Shown here one piece after another: positions 23,721 to 33,605 of a DNA stretch of 64,000 nt (position 1 is the stretch's first letter; each line of letters opens with the position of its first letter). The stretch covers positions 1-64,000 of the forward strand of contig JALRMH010000036.1 of assembly GCA_026119935.1 (NCBI GenBank). The letters are read 5' to 3'. The notes below the pieces were generated by a model that saw nothing but the letters and a program-made list of their open reading frames with translations, was not told the DNA's origin and did no database searches. Origin of the DNA: Endothia cerciana (taxonomy: Eukaryota > Ascomycota > Sordariomycetes > Diaporthales > Cryphonectriaceae). The translations under genes were made by a program, and so were the position numbers.

Positions 23721-24943
23721 GTTCGTTAGATGGATACGCGAGAGGATGAGATGGGGTGGTGTGTAGCTGGGTCTGGTACTTAACAATACATGGACGGGCG
23801 TTACATTTGTTTTCATGTGTCTGGATAGACTCCGGGGTAGACTCGAGATATGTCTGCCTGTTCTGGCGTGTGTGCATATCACTCTCGATACCCACTCCTA
23901 ATTAGAAAATGCCAAGACTTTATTTGATCATTATCTAAACTTGTTATGCCACTTGTTGAGCCTGCCGTTCTGTGGAACCCGTCATACAGATATACCCGTG
24001 ACGTTCGTAGAGACGCTGCCTCCCAGAGCCTCCTCATTTCCTCCCCGTTTCGGTCATTTAAGACGGCAGCACCCCGGTGCATACCTCTTTCACTTTTTTG
24101 CCTGTTCTTTCTTCCTGAGGGGAGGGGAGCGCTCAGTAATTGTGATCCCCGGCGTTCACGATGCGACCAAGAGGCAAATCACGCCTTATCCGTGACCCAT
24201 AAGCCATACGTTTGAGAACTGCTATATATGTTCTACCGGCACCATACGCGGTTGCATGCGGGAACATCGAGCCTGACGGTCTACATGTATGATTGTCCCT
24301 CTTTCCAAAGATCAAGGTCATCAGTTGCAAAGGACAGCATCCAGAAGCACCAGATAATACACCACAGGCCAGACACCCAGGATCAACATCTCGGGTCCCC
24401 GCCGCACTGGGGAAGGTCATGCCTCTCCTAGCCGTTTCAGCGCCAGGTAGCCATGGCATGGCGGACAAGGACCCGGAGTCCCCTCGGCTGGAGGTCGCGA
24501 AGGAGCGAAGGGCCCGGGGTGAGGATGGGACAGTCGAGATACGGTGGAATGTACAGCACGAGGGTACATGGCTGGCTTGGAGGCCATCCAAGCTCGCCTC
24601 CTGGGTATTCCAACATGCCGAGTTGGAGGTCAGGCACCGTACCGTTCATCTTGTGGTAGGTACGGTACGGTACGGTACGGTACGGTACGGTACTGAGATG
24701 CAGCGACAGTGAGTCTGCATCGTGATCCAGAGTGCTTCAGATTCCCTCGCCAGATCCACTTGAGCGCCCAATGGAAAGATTCGAGTCGGTGACGTGTACA
24801 CGGGCGTCACTTCCATCGGGGCCCGGCATCCGGTTGCTCTCCGTGCCTTCACAGGTCGGGCTCGGCCAGCTGAGCACCCAATACCCCCCCGGTGCAGGCG
24901 GTCATCGGCCTCTCGGCGCGCGGCCGCCGCCCGCTGCTCCTCA
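23721..24943. other. Intergenic between convergent genes
   Basis: 3' flanks of the GH17 gene (+) and the 2EXR gene (-). It contains the GGTAC tandem array listed separately. No gene seen. Confidence 0.6.
24659..24693. repeat. Tandem GGTAC pentamer, seven copies
   Basis: Seven perfect GGTAC units in a row. GGTACC would be self-complementary, but the unit as repeated is not a clean palindrome. Confidence 0.9.
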
Positions 24944-25972
24944 TCAGGCGTCGGTGCCCTTGCTCGCCCGGCGGAGCTCCCCGACCTTGACCATCCTCTT
25001 CGCGGTCACTGCGATATCACGATGCATCATCTCGAGGTCGTCCGGGTCGGTGACCAGGTCCGCCGAGATAGGGGGGAGGGGCCCTCGCCGCTGCATGTAG
25101 TCGAGGTCGGCGCGCAGCTCGTCGAGGAGGGAACCGACGCCCGCCTCTCCCGGGCCGTCCTCGCCCGGTGCCGCGGTCTTCTCCTCCGCCCAGTCGACAA
25201 GCCGGACCTCGGGGACCACAGCCTTCACGGGGCCCGCCCGGGATCCTCCCTCCGCTTTCCCCGCCTGCCCCCGGGAGGCCCCTGGCCTCCGCCTCCATAC
25301 CTCGAGCTGCGGACACTCCTCCGGCAGCTCCCCCGCCTTGGCCGACCACGTCGTCCCGAAGACGACGGAGACCTCAGTCAGGTTCCTGAGGTAGAAGAGC
25401 AGGCCCGACCGCTTCCTCAGCAGGGCCCACGCGCTCTCGCCACCTCCGAGGGGGACATTGTGAGGGCGGAGCCCGGAATCGCCCACGTCGTCGAAGCACC
25501 GCCGCGAGAGGGCCATGTGTCTGACCCGGGAGGCGGGGCCGGAGCGTCTGCCTGCCCGGCCGACGAGGAGGATGAAGTCGAGGAGGTCGTGCGGCGTGTC
25601 GATGTAGAAGGTGTCGGCGCTGGTCTCGAAGGGGCGGGCCCCCTCGCCCACGCTGTACGGGGACACAGGAGACCCAGAGGTGGTGGAGTCCCCCTCGCCG
25701 GCCGCGGACTCCAGGGCAAAGGCACGGGATTCCCGGCAGAGGTGTGACACCGTGGGATACCTCCGCCGGGGGACGTCCCAAGCTCTCCAGGCGGGCGTAT
25801 TGTCCGGATCGCAGGCTAGCGAATACCCTGAGGATCCTGGGGATCCCAGGAGGAAATGGTGTACATCAAAGGTGTACACACCGGGATCTGGCCGCAGGGC
25901 CAGGCTGTAGATGGCCAGGCGAAGCTCCAGCGGGAGCCTGGTGAAGCCCGCCATCGCCGGCGTCCTCGCCAA
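24944..25972 (-). CDS. 2EXR domain protein
   Basis: Single-exon protein of 342 residues. The N-terminus GFTRLPLELRLAIYSLALRP is the hallmark of the 2EXR domain, an F-box-like fungal module of unknown function that expands strongly in filamentous ascomycetes. The following blocks YPTVSHLCRESRAFAL and DTFYIDTPHDLLDFILLV fit the same domain (a VNR.SR-type box and a 'D.fyi' strand). The C-terminal third is low in complexity and charged. Met7 (MAGFTRLPLEL) is an equally possible start. There is no signal peptide or membrane helix. It is divergent from the membrane-protein gene at 26985. A role in protein interaction is plausible but not shown. Confidence 0.85.
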   Translation of the reverse strand: MARTPAMAGFTRLPLELRLAIYSLALRPDPGVYTFDVHHFLLGSPGSSGYSLACDPDNTPAWRAWDVPRRRYPTVSHLCRESRAFALESAAGEGDSTTSGSPVSPYSVGEGARPFETSADTFYIDTPHDLLDFILLVGRAGRRSGPASRVRHMALSRRCFDDVGDSGLRPHNVPLGGGESAWALLRKRSGLLFYLRNLTEVSVVFGTTWSAKAGELPEECPQLEVWRRRPGASRGQAGKAEGGSRAGPVKAVVPEVRLVDWAEEKTAAPGEDGPGEAGVGSLLDELRADLDYMQRRGPLPPISADLVTDPDDLEMMHRDIAVTAKRMVKVGELRRASKGTDA

Positions 25973-26984
25973 AGCACTGAGGAGCCGAGGACGGTTGAGG
26001 GCTTACAGGGAGGGTCACGATCACGGGTAAGGCAGGTGTGCACACCCGGGAATGCTCCCATCCCGACGCGGAGACCACTGCCTAAGGTGGAGCCCCGGAG
26101 GAGCACAGCTGAGGAGCCTGTGGACCGAACGTCACCAGATCATCACCGCGATGGTCCACCGCTGCGTGAGACGCGGGAGATCCCATCCCCCAAGACACTC
26201 ACCCTGAAGACACCATCATCTCACGTCCAGGCAGGGCTCACGAGAGAACCCCGCCGTGTGACGTGTAGCCCCGAGTGCCGCCGCCGCCTTCATCATCCGC
26301 TCATCGTCTCGTACAATAACCTGACAGGAAGAAAGAAAGAGGAGCGCCTTGAGCGGGGAAATGGGAATGGTGCCAAGAAAGGCGCTGATACTGCTTTGGG
26401 GCTTAGCCGGGCGAGGGATTTGACGCTTGGAGCGATGCCAGCCAGTTGGGATCAGCCGCTTCGCGCAGGCAACCACTACCTTAATTTTAATTTTAAACTT
26501 GGAGGGATGACTGCGCCGCTTTTTTCTGGGCCGCATCTGCCTTCGCGATGCGATAGCAGAATGTGCGGAAGACAAAGACCGAGCCTGGGCCGGAGGGGAG
26601 GGGCCCTGTTGTTCATCTGACCTGACTGTCTTCTTATATTTGTCCCTTTCGTCTCCTTCATCTTTACCATCGTCGTCCTCATCGTCGTTGTCGTGAATCT
26701 CGTCATCCATTTATCTTTTGGCTGTTTCCTATCGTCGCTCTTTGACGTTCGGCCGGTTACATTCGTTACGCTCCATCGTTCGTCTTAGCATCATCCGATA
26801 CACTTTCTTCGGGGCGAGAAACGGACGCCAGACCTCACGATACCTCATCACGAAGGTGTTCACGAGGCCCCCCCTGACCCTTATAACAAGCGTCGTGCCC
26901 CTATCGTGGACCTGGATTGATCCGCCGGAGTGTTCCTGCGCAGCCCCTCGCCCCATCGCCACCGTCAACGACAGGCTCTGAATC
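25973..26984. other. Divergent promoter region
   Basis: About 1 kb between the 2EXR gene (-) and the four-helix membrane protein gene (+). It has an AT-rich island (ttaattttaattttaaac at about 26481-26498) and a CT-rich stretch at 26620-26720 that could be a leader for the plus-strand gene. Confidence 0.5.
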
Positions 26985-28005
26985 ATGTCTCAACCGGCAG
27001 CGGCTCAGGCCGCCGGGACGGGCATGCCCGAGAAACCGGCACCCGCCCAGTTCAACACGTCTTCGCGGGCAGCCCAGTCGGCCGCGCGGCAGTCGCAGTT
27101 CCAGCCGGTCGAGCTGCCCAGGGTCGAACCGTTCCGGCCCAGCAGGGCGTTCAGCGTCGGGAAGGTCGTCCTGGCCTCCTTCAACTTCGTCTTCGCCATC
27201 GTCACCCTGAGCCTGTCAATCGCCCTGGTGGTAGACTTTATCAATTACGACTCGGCCATCGGGGCCATCATCGTGGCTGTCGCCGTGAGTGAATACCGAC
27301 GTCCGCGTCCTGCAGGTTCCCAACCGAGTGTATGCTAACGCGTCTGCCCCCCAGGCCGGCGTCTCCTTGCTGTGGCAGCTAGCCGAGGGCCTCACCCTCC
27401 TCATCCGGCGGTCCATCTACCGGCCCATCCACCCCGGCGCCCACGTCGGCGTCCACCTGGTCCTGTGGATCCTCTTCATCCTCTCCGTCCTGTCCCTCGC
27501 CCTCTCCCTGTCGTACACCCTCGCGGACTGGACCGTCGACCCCAACTGCACCGACGGCAACTTCGACTACTACGACGGCAGCTCGTATGTGTACTGCGAC
27601 CTCGACGCCTTCACCACCAAGGCCGAGGCGGACATGTACTTCCAGCTGCTGGAGGCGCTCATCGCCTTCTCGGTCCTCATGACCGTGGCCCACTTTGTGC
27701 TGTTCGTGGTCGCGTGCGTCGAGACGGACCGCAGGAGGAAGTACGGGAAGCAGACCAAGGTGGTCTACCTCGTCGCGGCCCCGGGGCCGGCCGACGGGCG
27801 CCTGTACTACACCGAGGTGTCCGGGCCCCAGGGCGCCCGCCAGTCCACCATCGCGCCCCTGGCGCCCGCACAGCTGAGGGGCGCCGGCGAGGCCGCCGCC
27901 GCGGCGCCCGGCTCCGAGTCGCAAGGGTACTACTCGCCATCCGCTGCCGCCCCTCATGACGGCGCGGCTGCCCCGTCGTCCAAGGCGGGACCGAGCTACG
28001 CATAG
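26985..28005 (+). CDS. Four-helix fungal membrane protein
   Basis: Integral membrane protein of 316 residues from exons 26985-27284 and 27355-28005 (70-nt intron, phase 0, inside helix 2). Four hydrophobic segments are visible: about 58-85 (LASFNFVFAIVTLSLSIALV), 90-114 (IGAIIVAVAAGVSLLWQLAE), 128-153 (HLVLWILFILSVLSLALSLS) and 185-210 (LIAFSVLMTVAHFVLFVVAC). Between helices 3 and 4 lies a polar loop with two cysteines (DPNCTDGNFDY and YVYCDLDAF), which probably form an extracellular disulfide. The N-terminus is polar and Ala/Gln-rich. The C-terminal tail of about 100 residues is cytoplasmic and Ala/Pro-rich. The topology is MARVEL-like, but I do not recognise a named family. A poly-C run follows the stop codon. 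Confidence 0.8.
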
Positions 28006-28902
28006 CTCACGCCTTCCCCCCCCCCCCCCCCCCCAAAAAATGGCGTGGCAGGCGGCCCGGCTAAGTCTGCGCGTCGGCCGAACCAGGCGAAGCAGGTAGA
28101 GACGAGATGTGCGTGGCGGCTGGAGAGGATTGTAGGCGTTCTGGGGATTATCCATGCATGTATGACAAGCGAGAGCACAACGATCTAGACTATATAATCA
28201 TAATATGAAATGATACCCCCGGGAGCAGCGGATCAGTCCCCCCCAAAGGCAAGGCACCTGGGAACCTGCCAAGGCCTGTGCTACAACAGATCGCCCCGAC
28301 AGGAGGAGTTAATGGCAGTGTGGACGAGACTAAACAGTCTGTGTGGATAGTTGGGTTCTCGCATGCAATGGTACACGCCTGTCACGCTCGGCTGCGGTTT
28401 CAGAGCATCACTTACATGCTAGCTAGCAGAGACGTGCCCAGTCGGGGGCAAATCGGCGGCAGAATCACGCGCGCGAACCCACACGAGGCTCAGCCTGGGC
28501 CATTTTACCTTGCAGGATCCTGAGTGACGTGACCGAGGCCCGCCCTGATGTTGTGATGGGGTTGACAATACTAAGAATGCATAGACCGAGGGGGATAGGC
28601 CATCCAGAATGCCTCCACTTATCATAGTTGGGCCCCGGCCCCCGCAAGACCGGAGCCGGCACCGATACCACTGGCTTCCGGCGAGCGTATACTGCCGGCA
28701 CGGATAAGATCCTACAGTAGGAGCTGGTCAAATAGCCATCTCCCTTTTATTCCCGTTTTCCGCCGATCCTGTGCGTATGGATCCTGTCGAAGCGCGCCGC
28801 ACGTTCGCCTCTGTACGATCTCAACAAGAAGAAGAAGAAGAAGAAGAACAAGAAGAAGAAGAAGAAGAAGAAGAAGAAGAAGAAGAAGAAGCAGGAGAGA
28901 CA
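28006..28902. other. Intergenic and leader of the aminotransferase
   Basis: A 19-C run at 28016-28034 sits 11 nt after the membrane-protein stop codon. A (GAA)n tract at 28829-28891 ends 11 nt before the aminotransferase ATG. Otherwise featureless. Confidence 0.6.
28829..28891 (+). repeat. (GAA)n tract abutting the aminotransferase start
   Basis: About 63 bases of GAA with one CAA interruption. It is in frame with the downstream aminotransferase and open back to an ATG at 28777, so initiation there would add a run of glutamates. Confidence 0.9.
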
Positions 28903-30447
28903 ATGTCACCTGGAGCCGTCACGACCGGGAGCGCGGCCAACGGGGCCGCTCCGCCGCCCAAGGCCAGGCCTGCCCAGGATGCCCTCGATGCGGCCATAGC
29001 CCGCTTCACGGCGCGCAACCCGCGTTCCGAGGGGCTGCACAGGCAGGCCGTCGAGAGCATGCCCGGCGGCAACACGCGGACGCAGATGTACACATTCCCC
29101 TTCCCGGTGTGTATGAGATCCGGCTCCGGTTATCAAGTCACCTCCGAGGACGGTCATGTGTAAGCAAGCTACTAGGCGCCCCCCTCCCCTCCTCCCCCCC
29201 GGGTGGTGGGCTGATACACGCCGCGAATAGTGACCAGGTCCAAAAAAAATAAATAAATTAATAAACAGCCGCAGGTACACGGACATGGTAGGCGAGCTGA
29301 CGGCAGGCCTGTACGGGCACTCGCACCCCGTCATCGTCTCCACCATCAAGGACGTCCTCGATACCGTCGGCCTGAACCTGGGCGCGACCATCGCCCAGGA
29401 GCACGCCCATGCCAGCGCCCTCTGCGCGCGCTTCGGGCTCGGGCGCGTGCGCTTCTGCAACTCGGGGACCGAGGCCAACCTGCAGGCCGTCATGGCCGCG
29501 CGCGCGTTCACGGGGCGGAGGAGGGTCGTGGCGTTCTCCGCGGGGTACCACGGCGGGGTGCTCACGTTCGCGGGCGGCAGGCCCGGGCCCGGCACGGTCG
29601 ACAGGGACGAGTGGGTCGTTGCCGCGTTCAACGACTGCGAGGGCGCGGCCGGGGCGATCCGCGGGCACGACGTCGCGGCCGTGATTGTGGAGGCGATGCA
29701 GGGCAGCGGAGGGGCGGTCCCGGGGACGCATGAGTTCCTGAAGACTATTGAGGCGACGGCCAAGGAGGTACGTCAACAAGGACCCGCCTCGCTGGTGTCT
29801 TGGGAGGGTGACAGAAACTGATAGCTCGGTCACAGGCTGGGGTAGTATTTATCCTCGACGAGGTGATGACATCGCGCCTGGCGCCTGGCGGTCTGGCAGA
29901 GGTCTGCGATCTCAGGCCGGACCTGAAGACACTGGGGAAGTATCTCGGGGGCGGTCTGGCCTTCGGTGCCTTTGGTGGAAGGGCAGACATAATGTCCGTC
30001 TTCGACCCGAGACCAGACTCGATGCACCCGCTGCATCTCGCCCACCACGGCACCTTCAACAACAACACGCTCGTGATGCACGCGGGCCATGCCGGCCTGA
30101 CCAAGGTGTACACGCCGGAGGTCTGCGGAGATCTCAACGCGCAGGGGGACCGGCTGCGCACTCGGCTGGCCACAGTGACCAAGGGCACGAAGATGTGCTT
30201 CACCGGTGTTGGCGCCGTGCTTGGGTCGCACTTCACGGAGCAGGGCCTCCAGGCGCTCCAGAGGGACACGGAGGAAGATTGGGCCCTGAAGCAGCTGTTC
30301 TGGTTCGAGATGATGGAGCAGGGGTTCTGGCTCACGCGGCGAGGCCTGTGCGCTCTGGTGCTGGGGACGCCGCAGGAGGAGCTAGAGAGGTTTGTCGACT
30401 GCGTTGCGGCCTTCTTGGACAGACACCAGGACATTGTTCGTGTATGA
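28903..30447 (+). CDS. Class III PLP aminotransferase, GSA-aminomutase type
   Basis: Fold-type I PLP enzyme of 453 residues from exons 28903-29159, 29275-29767 and 29836-30447 (phases 2 and 0 agree). It is closest to the glutamate-1-semialdehyde 2,1-aminomutase-like branch of class III aminotransferases, seen in ESMPGGNTRTQMYTFPFP, GELTAGLYGHSHPVI, FCNSGTEANLQAVMAAR and SAGYHGGVLTF. PLP contacts are Asp258 in FILDEVMTSR, which binds the pyridine nitrogen, and Lys285 in LKTLGKYLGGG, the Schiff-base lysine. Fungi make heme by the Shemin pathway, so aminomutase activity for tetrapyrrole synthesis is unlikely, and the substrate remains open. The start at 28903 is chosen because the conserved part follows within about 20 residues; an ATG at 28777 is in frame. 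No targeting peptide is visible. Confidence 0.9.
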
Positions 30448-30504
30448 AAGAAAAGGAATTTGGGATATCTGCAGGGGCAAGGTACAGACAACGTTGTTAT
30501 GGCC

Positions 30505-31545
30505 TCAGGCGGTCCACCACTTTCCATCGATCGGCTTGCCTCCCCTCAACTTCGTCCGAGCAAAGCCATCCGCGGCTTTCGCGAACAGCGGCAGACCAGC
30601 CTGGTCCTTGCCGTAGGACTCGATGAGGGCCTGAGACCGGTCTCCTACTAGGTAGTCGACGAATGCTTTCGTCTCCGGGGACATGTCGGGCGAACACAGT
30701 GCATAGCAGCTATTCATGAGCACATCGCCCTCCGCATCTGGCTCGAAGAACACCGTCGTGTTTGAGATGCGCCCCAGCGATACCTGCCGCAACAGCGTTG
30801 ACCTGTCGGTCAGGAGATACGAGCCTTGGGTATCAGCCCGCTTGAGTGCCTCCGAGGGAGACAGGACGCTGGTGTGATACCAAGACGAGATGAACCCATC
30901 GTCCAGGCGCTCCCACGGCCGCATCCCGGGCGGCCAAAGACTTCGCTCCTTCCACATCGTTGCCGACGAGTCTGCGCGGCTGTGGAATAGTGCCCTGTGC
31001 TGTGCGATCCGCACCAGACCGTCCCTGAGAGAGGGGGCGTCTCGCACGCCGGCCGGGTCACTCGAGGGCCCCGCGAGGCAGAAGTGGTCGTGCATCACGC
31101 AGCCTGCGGTGAGCGACCAGCCCTCGGCCGCGGCAAGGGCCTCCTGGTCGCGCTCATATGTAAGGGCAACGTCGATATACCCATGAAGCAGGGCCAACTG
31201 TGTATTTCTGGAATGGTTGCACAGCCATTCTATAGAGCGCTGCTCAGGCAGTGTGCTGAGATAGTCCTCCGCAAGGGCTCGTATAAGTCCCGTGGCGCCT
31301 GCAAGGGCGTGTCTGTATTAGTGTTCCGATATCAAATCTCTCATGTCAAGCCCGTCAGAGACCAACGAACCGGCGCCTCCATTCCTGATATTCATGTCAG
31401 TAGATCAATGCCCAGGTGGGTAAATCAGAAAGCCTTGGGCGTCCTACCCTACACGAAGCAGTACAGGGCCACTGCCGTACACCTCGGCCGGCACTTTTAC
31501 AACCTCGCCGTGAGAGACGATAGAGGTCTGCAAAGGAGCCATCAT
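30505..31545 (-). CDS. Type 2 solute-binding-fold protein (TupA-like), no signal peptide
   Basis: Protein of 301 residues resembling the substrate-binding component of bacterial tungstate/molybdate ABC transporters, a group with intracellular or orphan fungal homologues. Exons: 31545-31448, a 14-nt exon 31384-31371, and 31298-30505; phases 2 and 1 agree. The join rebuilds a conserved N-terminal block reading LLRVGNGGAGATGLIRALAE. Further blocks are GYIDVALTYERDQEALA, VMHDHFCLAGPSSDPAG and SPDMSPETKAFVDYLVGDRS, matching the binding-protein fold and its C-terminal helix. No signal peptide or lipobox is seen, and no transporter partner is nearby. It is convergent with the aminotransferase, 57 nt between stops. 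Start uncertain (31545 or 31542). Function unknown; horizontal origin is an inference from the family. Confidence 0.75.
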
Positions 31546-31922
31546 TCGAATGCCTGCACTTGATGACAGATGTGTGTGGTCAAGAAAGCAATGCCGGCGG
31601 ATGGTGGCCAGGGAATGATACAATGGCGTCTCAGGCCCATGGCCCCCTACTATGCAAGTATATTGTAGGTCCCAGGTAGTAGTTCCAGGGGGGCTCTGCC
31701 GGGAGAAGCCGCTGCACACCGCTGTGGGGCTAGTGCTGCCGGCCGCGCATATCCCAGCCTGAAGGTTCAGATCAACGTGCAGGAAACATTTCAACCTTTC
31801 AACCAGCAACCAACCGCTCCATACCTAGTTCCTGTCAACCCGACTCACACACTCTTCGACCCTCGGCTCCACCCCCACCACCCACCCGACATCCTGTTCA
31901 CACGCATACCCAACAAGATAAG
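31546..31922. other. Divergent promoter region
   Basis: 377 nt shared by the solute-binding-fold gene (-) and the SF3A2 gene (+). The last 120 nt are a C/A-rich leader for SF3A2. Confidence 0.6.
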
Positions 31923-32669
31923 ATGGACTACCAAAACCGCGCCGGCTCCAAGTTCGGCGGCGGCGGCGTCGCCTCGCACAGCGCGACTAACGCGGACCGG
32001 CGCGAGCGCCTCCGGAAGCTCGCCCTCGAGACGATCGACCTGGACAAGGACCCGTACTTCTTCAAGAACCACGTCGGGTCCTTCGAGTGCCGCCTGTGCC
32101 TGACGGTGCACCAGAACGACGGGTCCTACCTCGCGCACACGCAGGGCAAGAAGCACCAGACCAACCTTGCCCGGCGCGCGGCCAAGGAGCAGAAGGAGGG
32201 CAAGGCCCAGGTCGACCCGCAGACGGGGCTCCCCGTCGGCGTCGTGGGGGCCGGCTTCGGCGCCCTGGGCCTCGGCGCCGGCGGCGTGCCCCGCAGGAAC
32301 GTCGTCAAGATCGGCCGCCCCGGCTACAAGATCACAAAGGTCCGCGACCCCGTCACCCGCCAGCAGGGCCTGCTGTTCCAGCTGCAGTACCCGGACATCG
32401 GCCAGGGCGTCGTGCCCAAGTGGCAGATCATGAGCGCCTTCAGCCAGCGGGTCGAGGAGCCGGAGCGGGACTTCCAGTACCTGTGCGTGGCCGCCGAGCC
32501 GTACGAGACGTGCGGCTTCAAGATCCAGGCGCGGGAGCTAGACAAGCGGGAGGACCGGCAGTTCGAGTTTTGGGACCCGGACGCCAAGGAGTACTGGGTG
32601 CAGATCATGTTTATGACGGAGCGCGAGGAGAGGTTTAATGCCGCGCCCGGTCTGGGTGGCAGGAAGTGA
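31923..32669 (+). CDS. PRP11: Splicing factor 3A subunit 2 (SF3A66/Prp11)
   Basis: Nuclear U2 snRNP protein, single exon, 248 residues. SF3A2 is part of the SF3a trimer (with Prp9 and Prp21 homologues) that joins the 12S U2 particle and contacts the branch-site region during prespliceosome assembly. The N-terminus MDYQNRAGSKFGGGGVAS is nearly invariant in the family. A matrin-type C2H2 finger spans about 54-80 (FECRLCLTVHQNDGSYLAHT, with Cys56, Cys59, His72 and His78). The conserved core follows: GRPGYKITKVRDP, LLFQLQYPDIGQGVVPKW and MSAFSQRVEEPERDFQYL, ending in WVQIMFMTEREERFNAAPGL. Vertebrate-style proline-rich C-terminal repeats are absent, as in other fungi. Length and motifs are normal. 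Confidence 0.97.
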   Translation: MDYQNRAGSKFGGGGVASHSATNADRRERLRKLALETIDLDKDPYFFKNHVGSFECRLCLTVHQNDGSYLAHTQGKKHQTNLARRAAKEQKEGKAQVDPQTGLPVGVVGAGFGALGLGAGGVPRRNVVKIGRPGYKITKVRDPVTRQQGLLFQLQYPDIGQGVVPKWQIMSAFSQRVEEPERDFQYLCVAAEPYETCGFKIQARELDKREDRQFEFWDPDAKEYWVQIMFMTEREERFNAAPGLGGRK

Positions 32670-33605
32670 GGTGTCATGGCTGATGCGAGAGCCATCTTAA
32701 GAATGGAGACGAAAACCTGGACAGGGGAAGACTGGATGTGCATGACACAGGGACATGAAGGCGGTTCGCCGATGTGGAGATCCGATGGCTTGACCGTCCC
32801 TCGAGGGCAGGGTCGATACTCAACCACGTGCGAAGGCGAGGTGCAAGCCCGTGTAAGAGGCTATCGCGATGCGACACGGCAAGTGATCATGGCTGACGCT
32901 GATCAGGGTCTCGGAGGCGCACAGCCGACCTCTGGAATCCCCTAGGCGAGACGACGAGGCTGCTAGACCGGGAGTGCAAACGCTTTGCAGGGTCAACAGG
33001 GGAAGGAAGAAAAGGTCGTGTCCGGCCTACGCATCAGAAGAGTGGAGCTACCGACCGTCTCATGCGATTCTTGATTGATTAGCTAGATGCCAGCCATCTA
33101 TCGACACGACTTGTGTTCTATCATGTAACCCACCCACCCTGGGACTGTGACTCTCAACATATAGCTCACGATTCCTCTCCATTCCAACGCCCCCCGCCTT
33201 GCATAGCTATCTCTGGCCCCTCGATGCTTGTAATGCTCACAATTGACCGGTACTTTGATTTTGCTCATCTTCTTTTGACATGCAGCCCACCCGTCTAACT
33301 CCACTCATGCCTTGCACATCTTGCCATGCTCTTTTCCCACCCACAAAATTATCAAAGATGGCCCAGGCCTGCTGTTCGCAATACGCTGAAGCCCCTGTAC
33401 AGAATGCTTCATGCTCAATGTGCAAAGCTGCACGCGCGAAAATGTTGGAGATACACCAAAGTCACACATAGGTTTTGAGTGGTTTGTCTGCGGTTAAGTG
33501 TCGCCTCGATTGCTCTGCCCACGGTATGGGATGTCTCATCCTCCTTAGCGGGGGGGTGAGGGGGGGGGGGGGGGGGTCCACGAGGCATCAACCCTTTGGA
33601 CTAGA
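32670..33605. other. Intergenic between convergent genes
   Basis: 3' flanks of SF3A2 (+) and the COT-1 kinase gene (-). G-runs at 33550-33556 and 33560-33576 lie 30-56 nt beyond the kinase stop codon. No gene seen. Confidence 0.6.

Noticed and set aside
22461..23882. 473-codon minus-strand frame rich in Gly/Val
   Set aside because: It is the antisense shadow of the GH17 gene, produced by its strong codon bias.
27379..28155. 258-codon minus-strand frame
   Set aside because: Shadow of the four-helix membrane protein gene.
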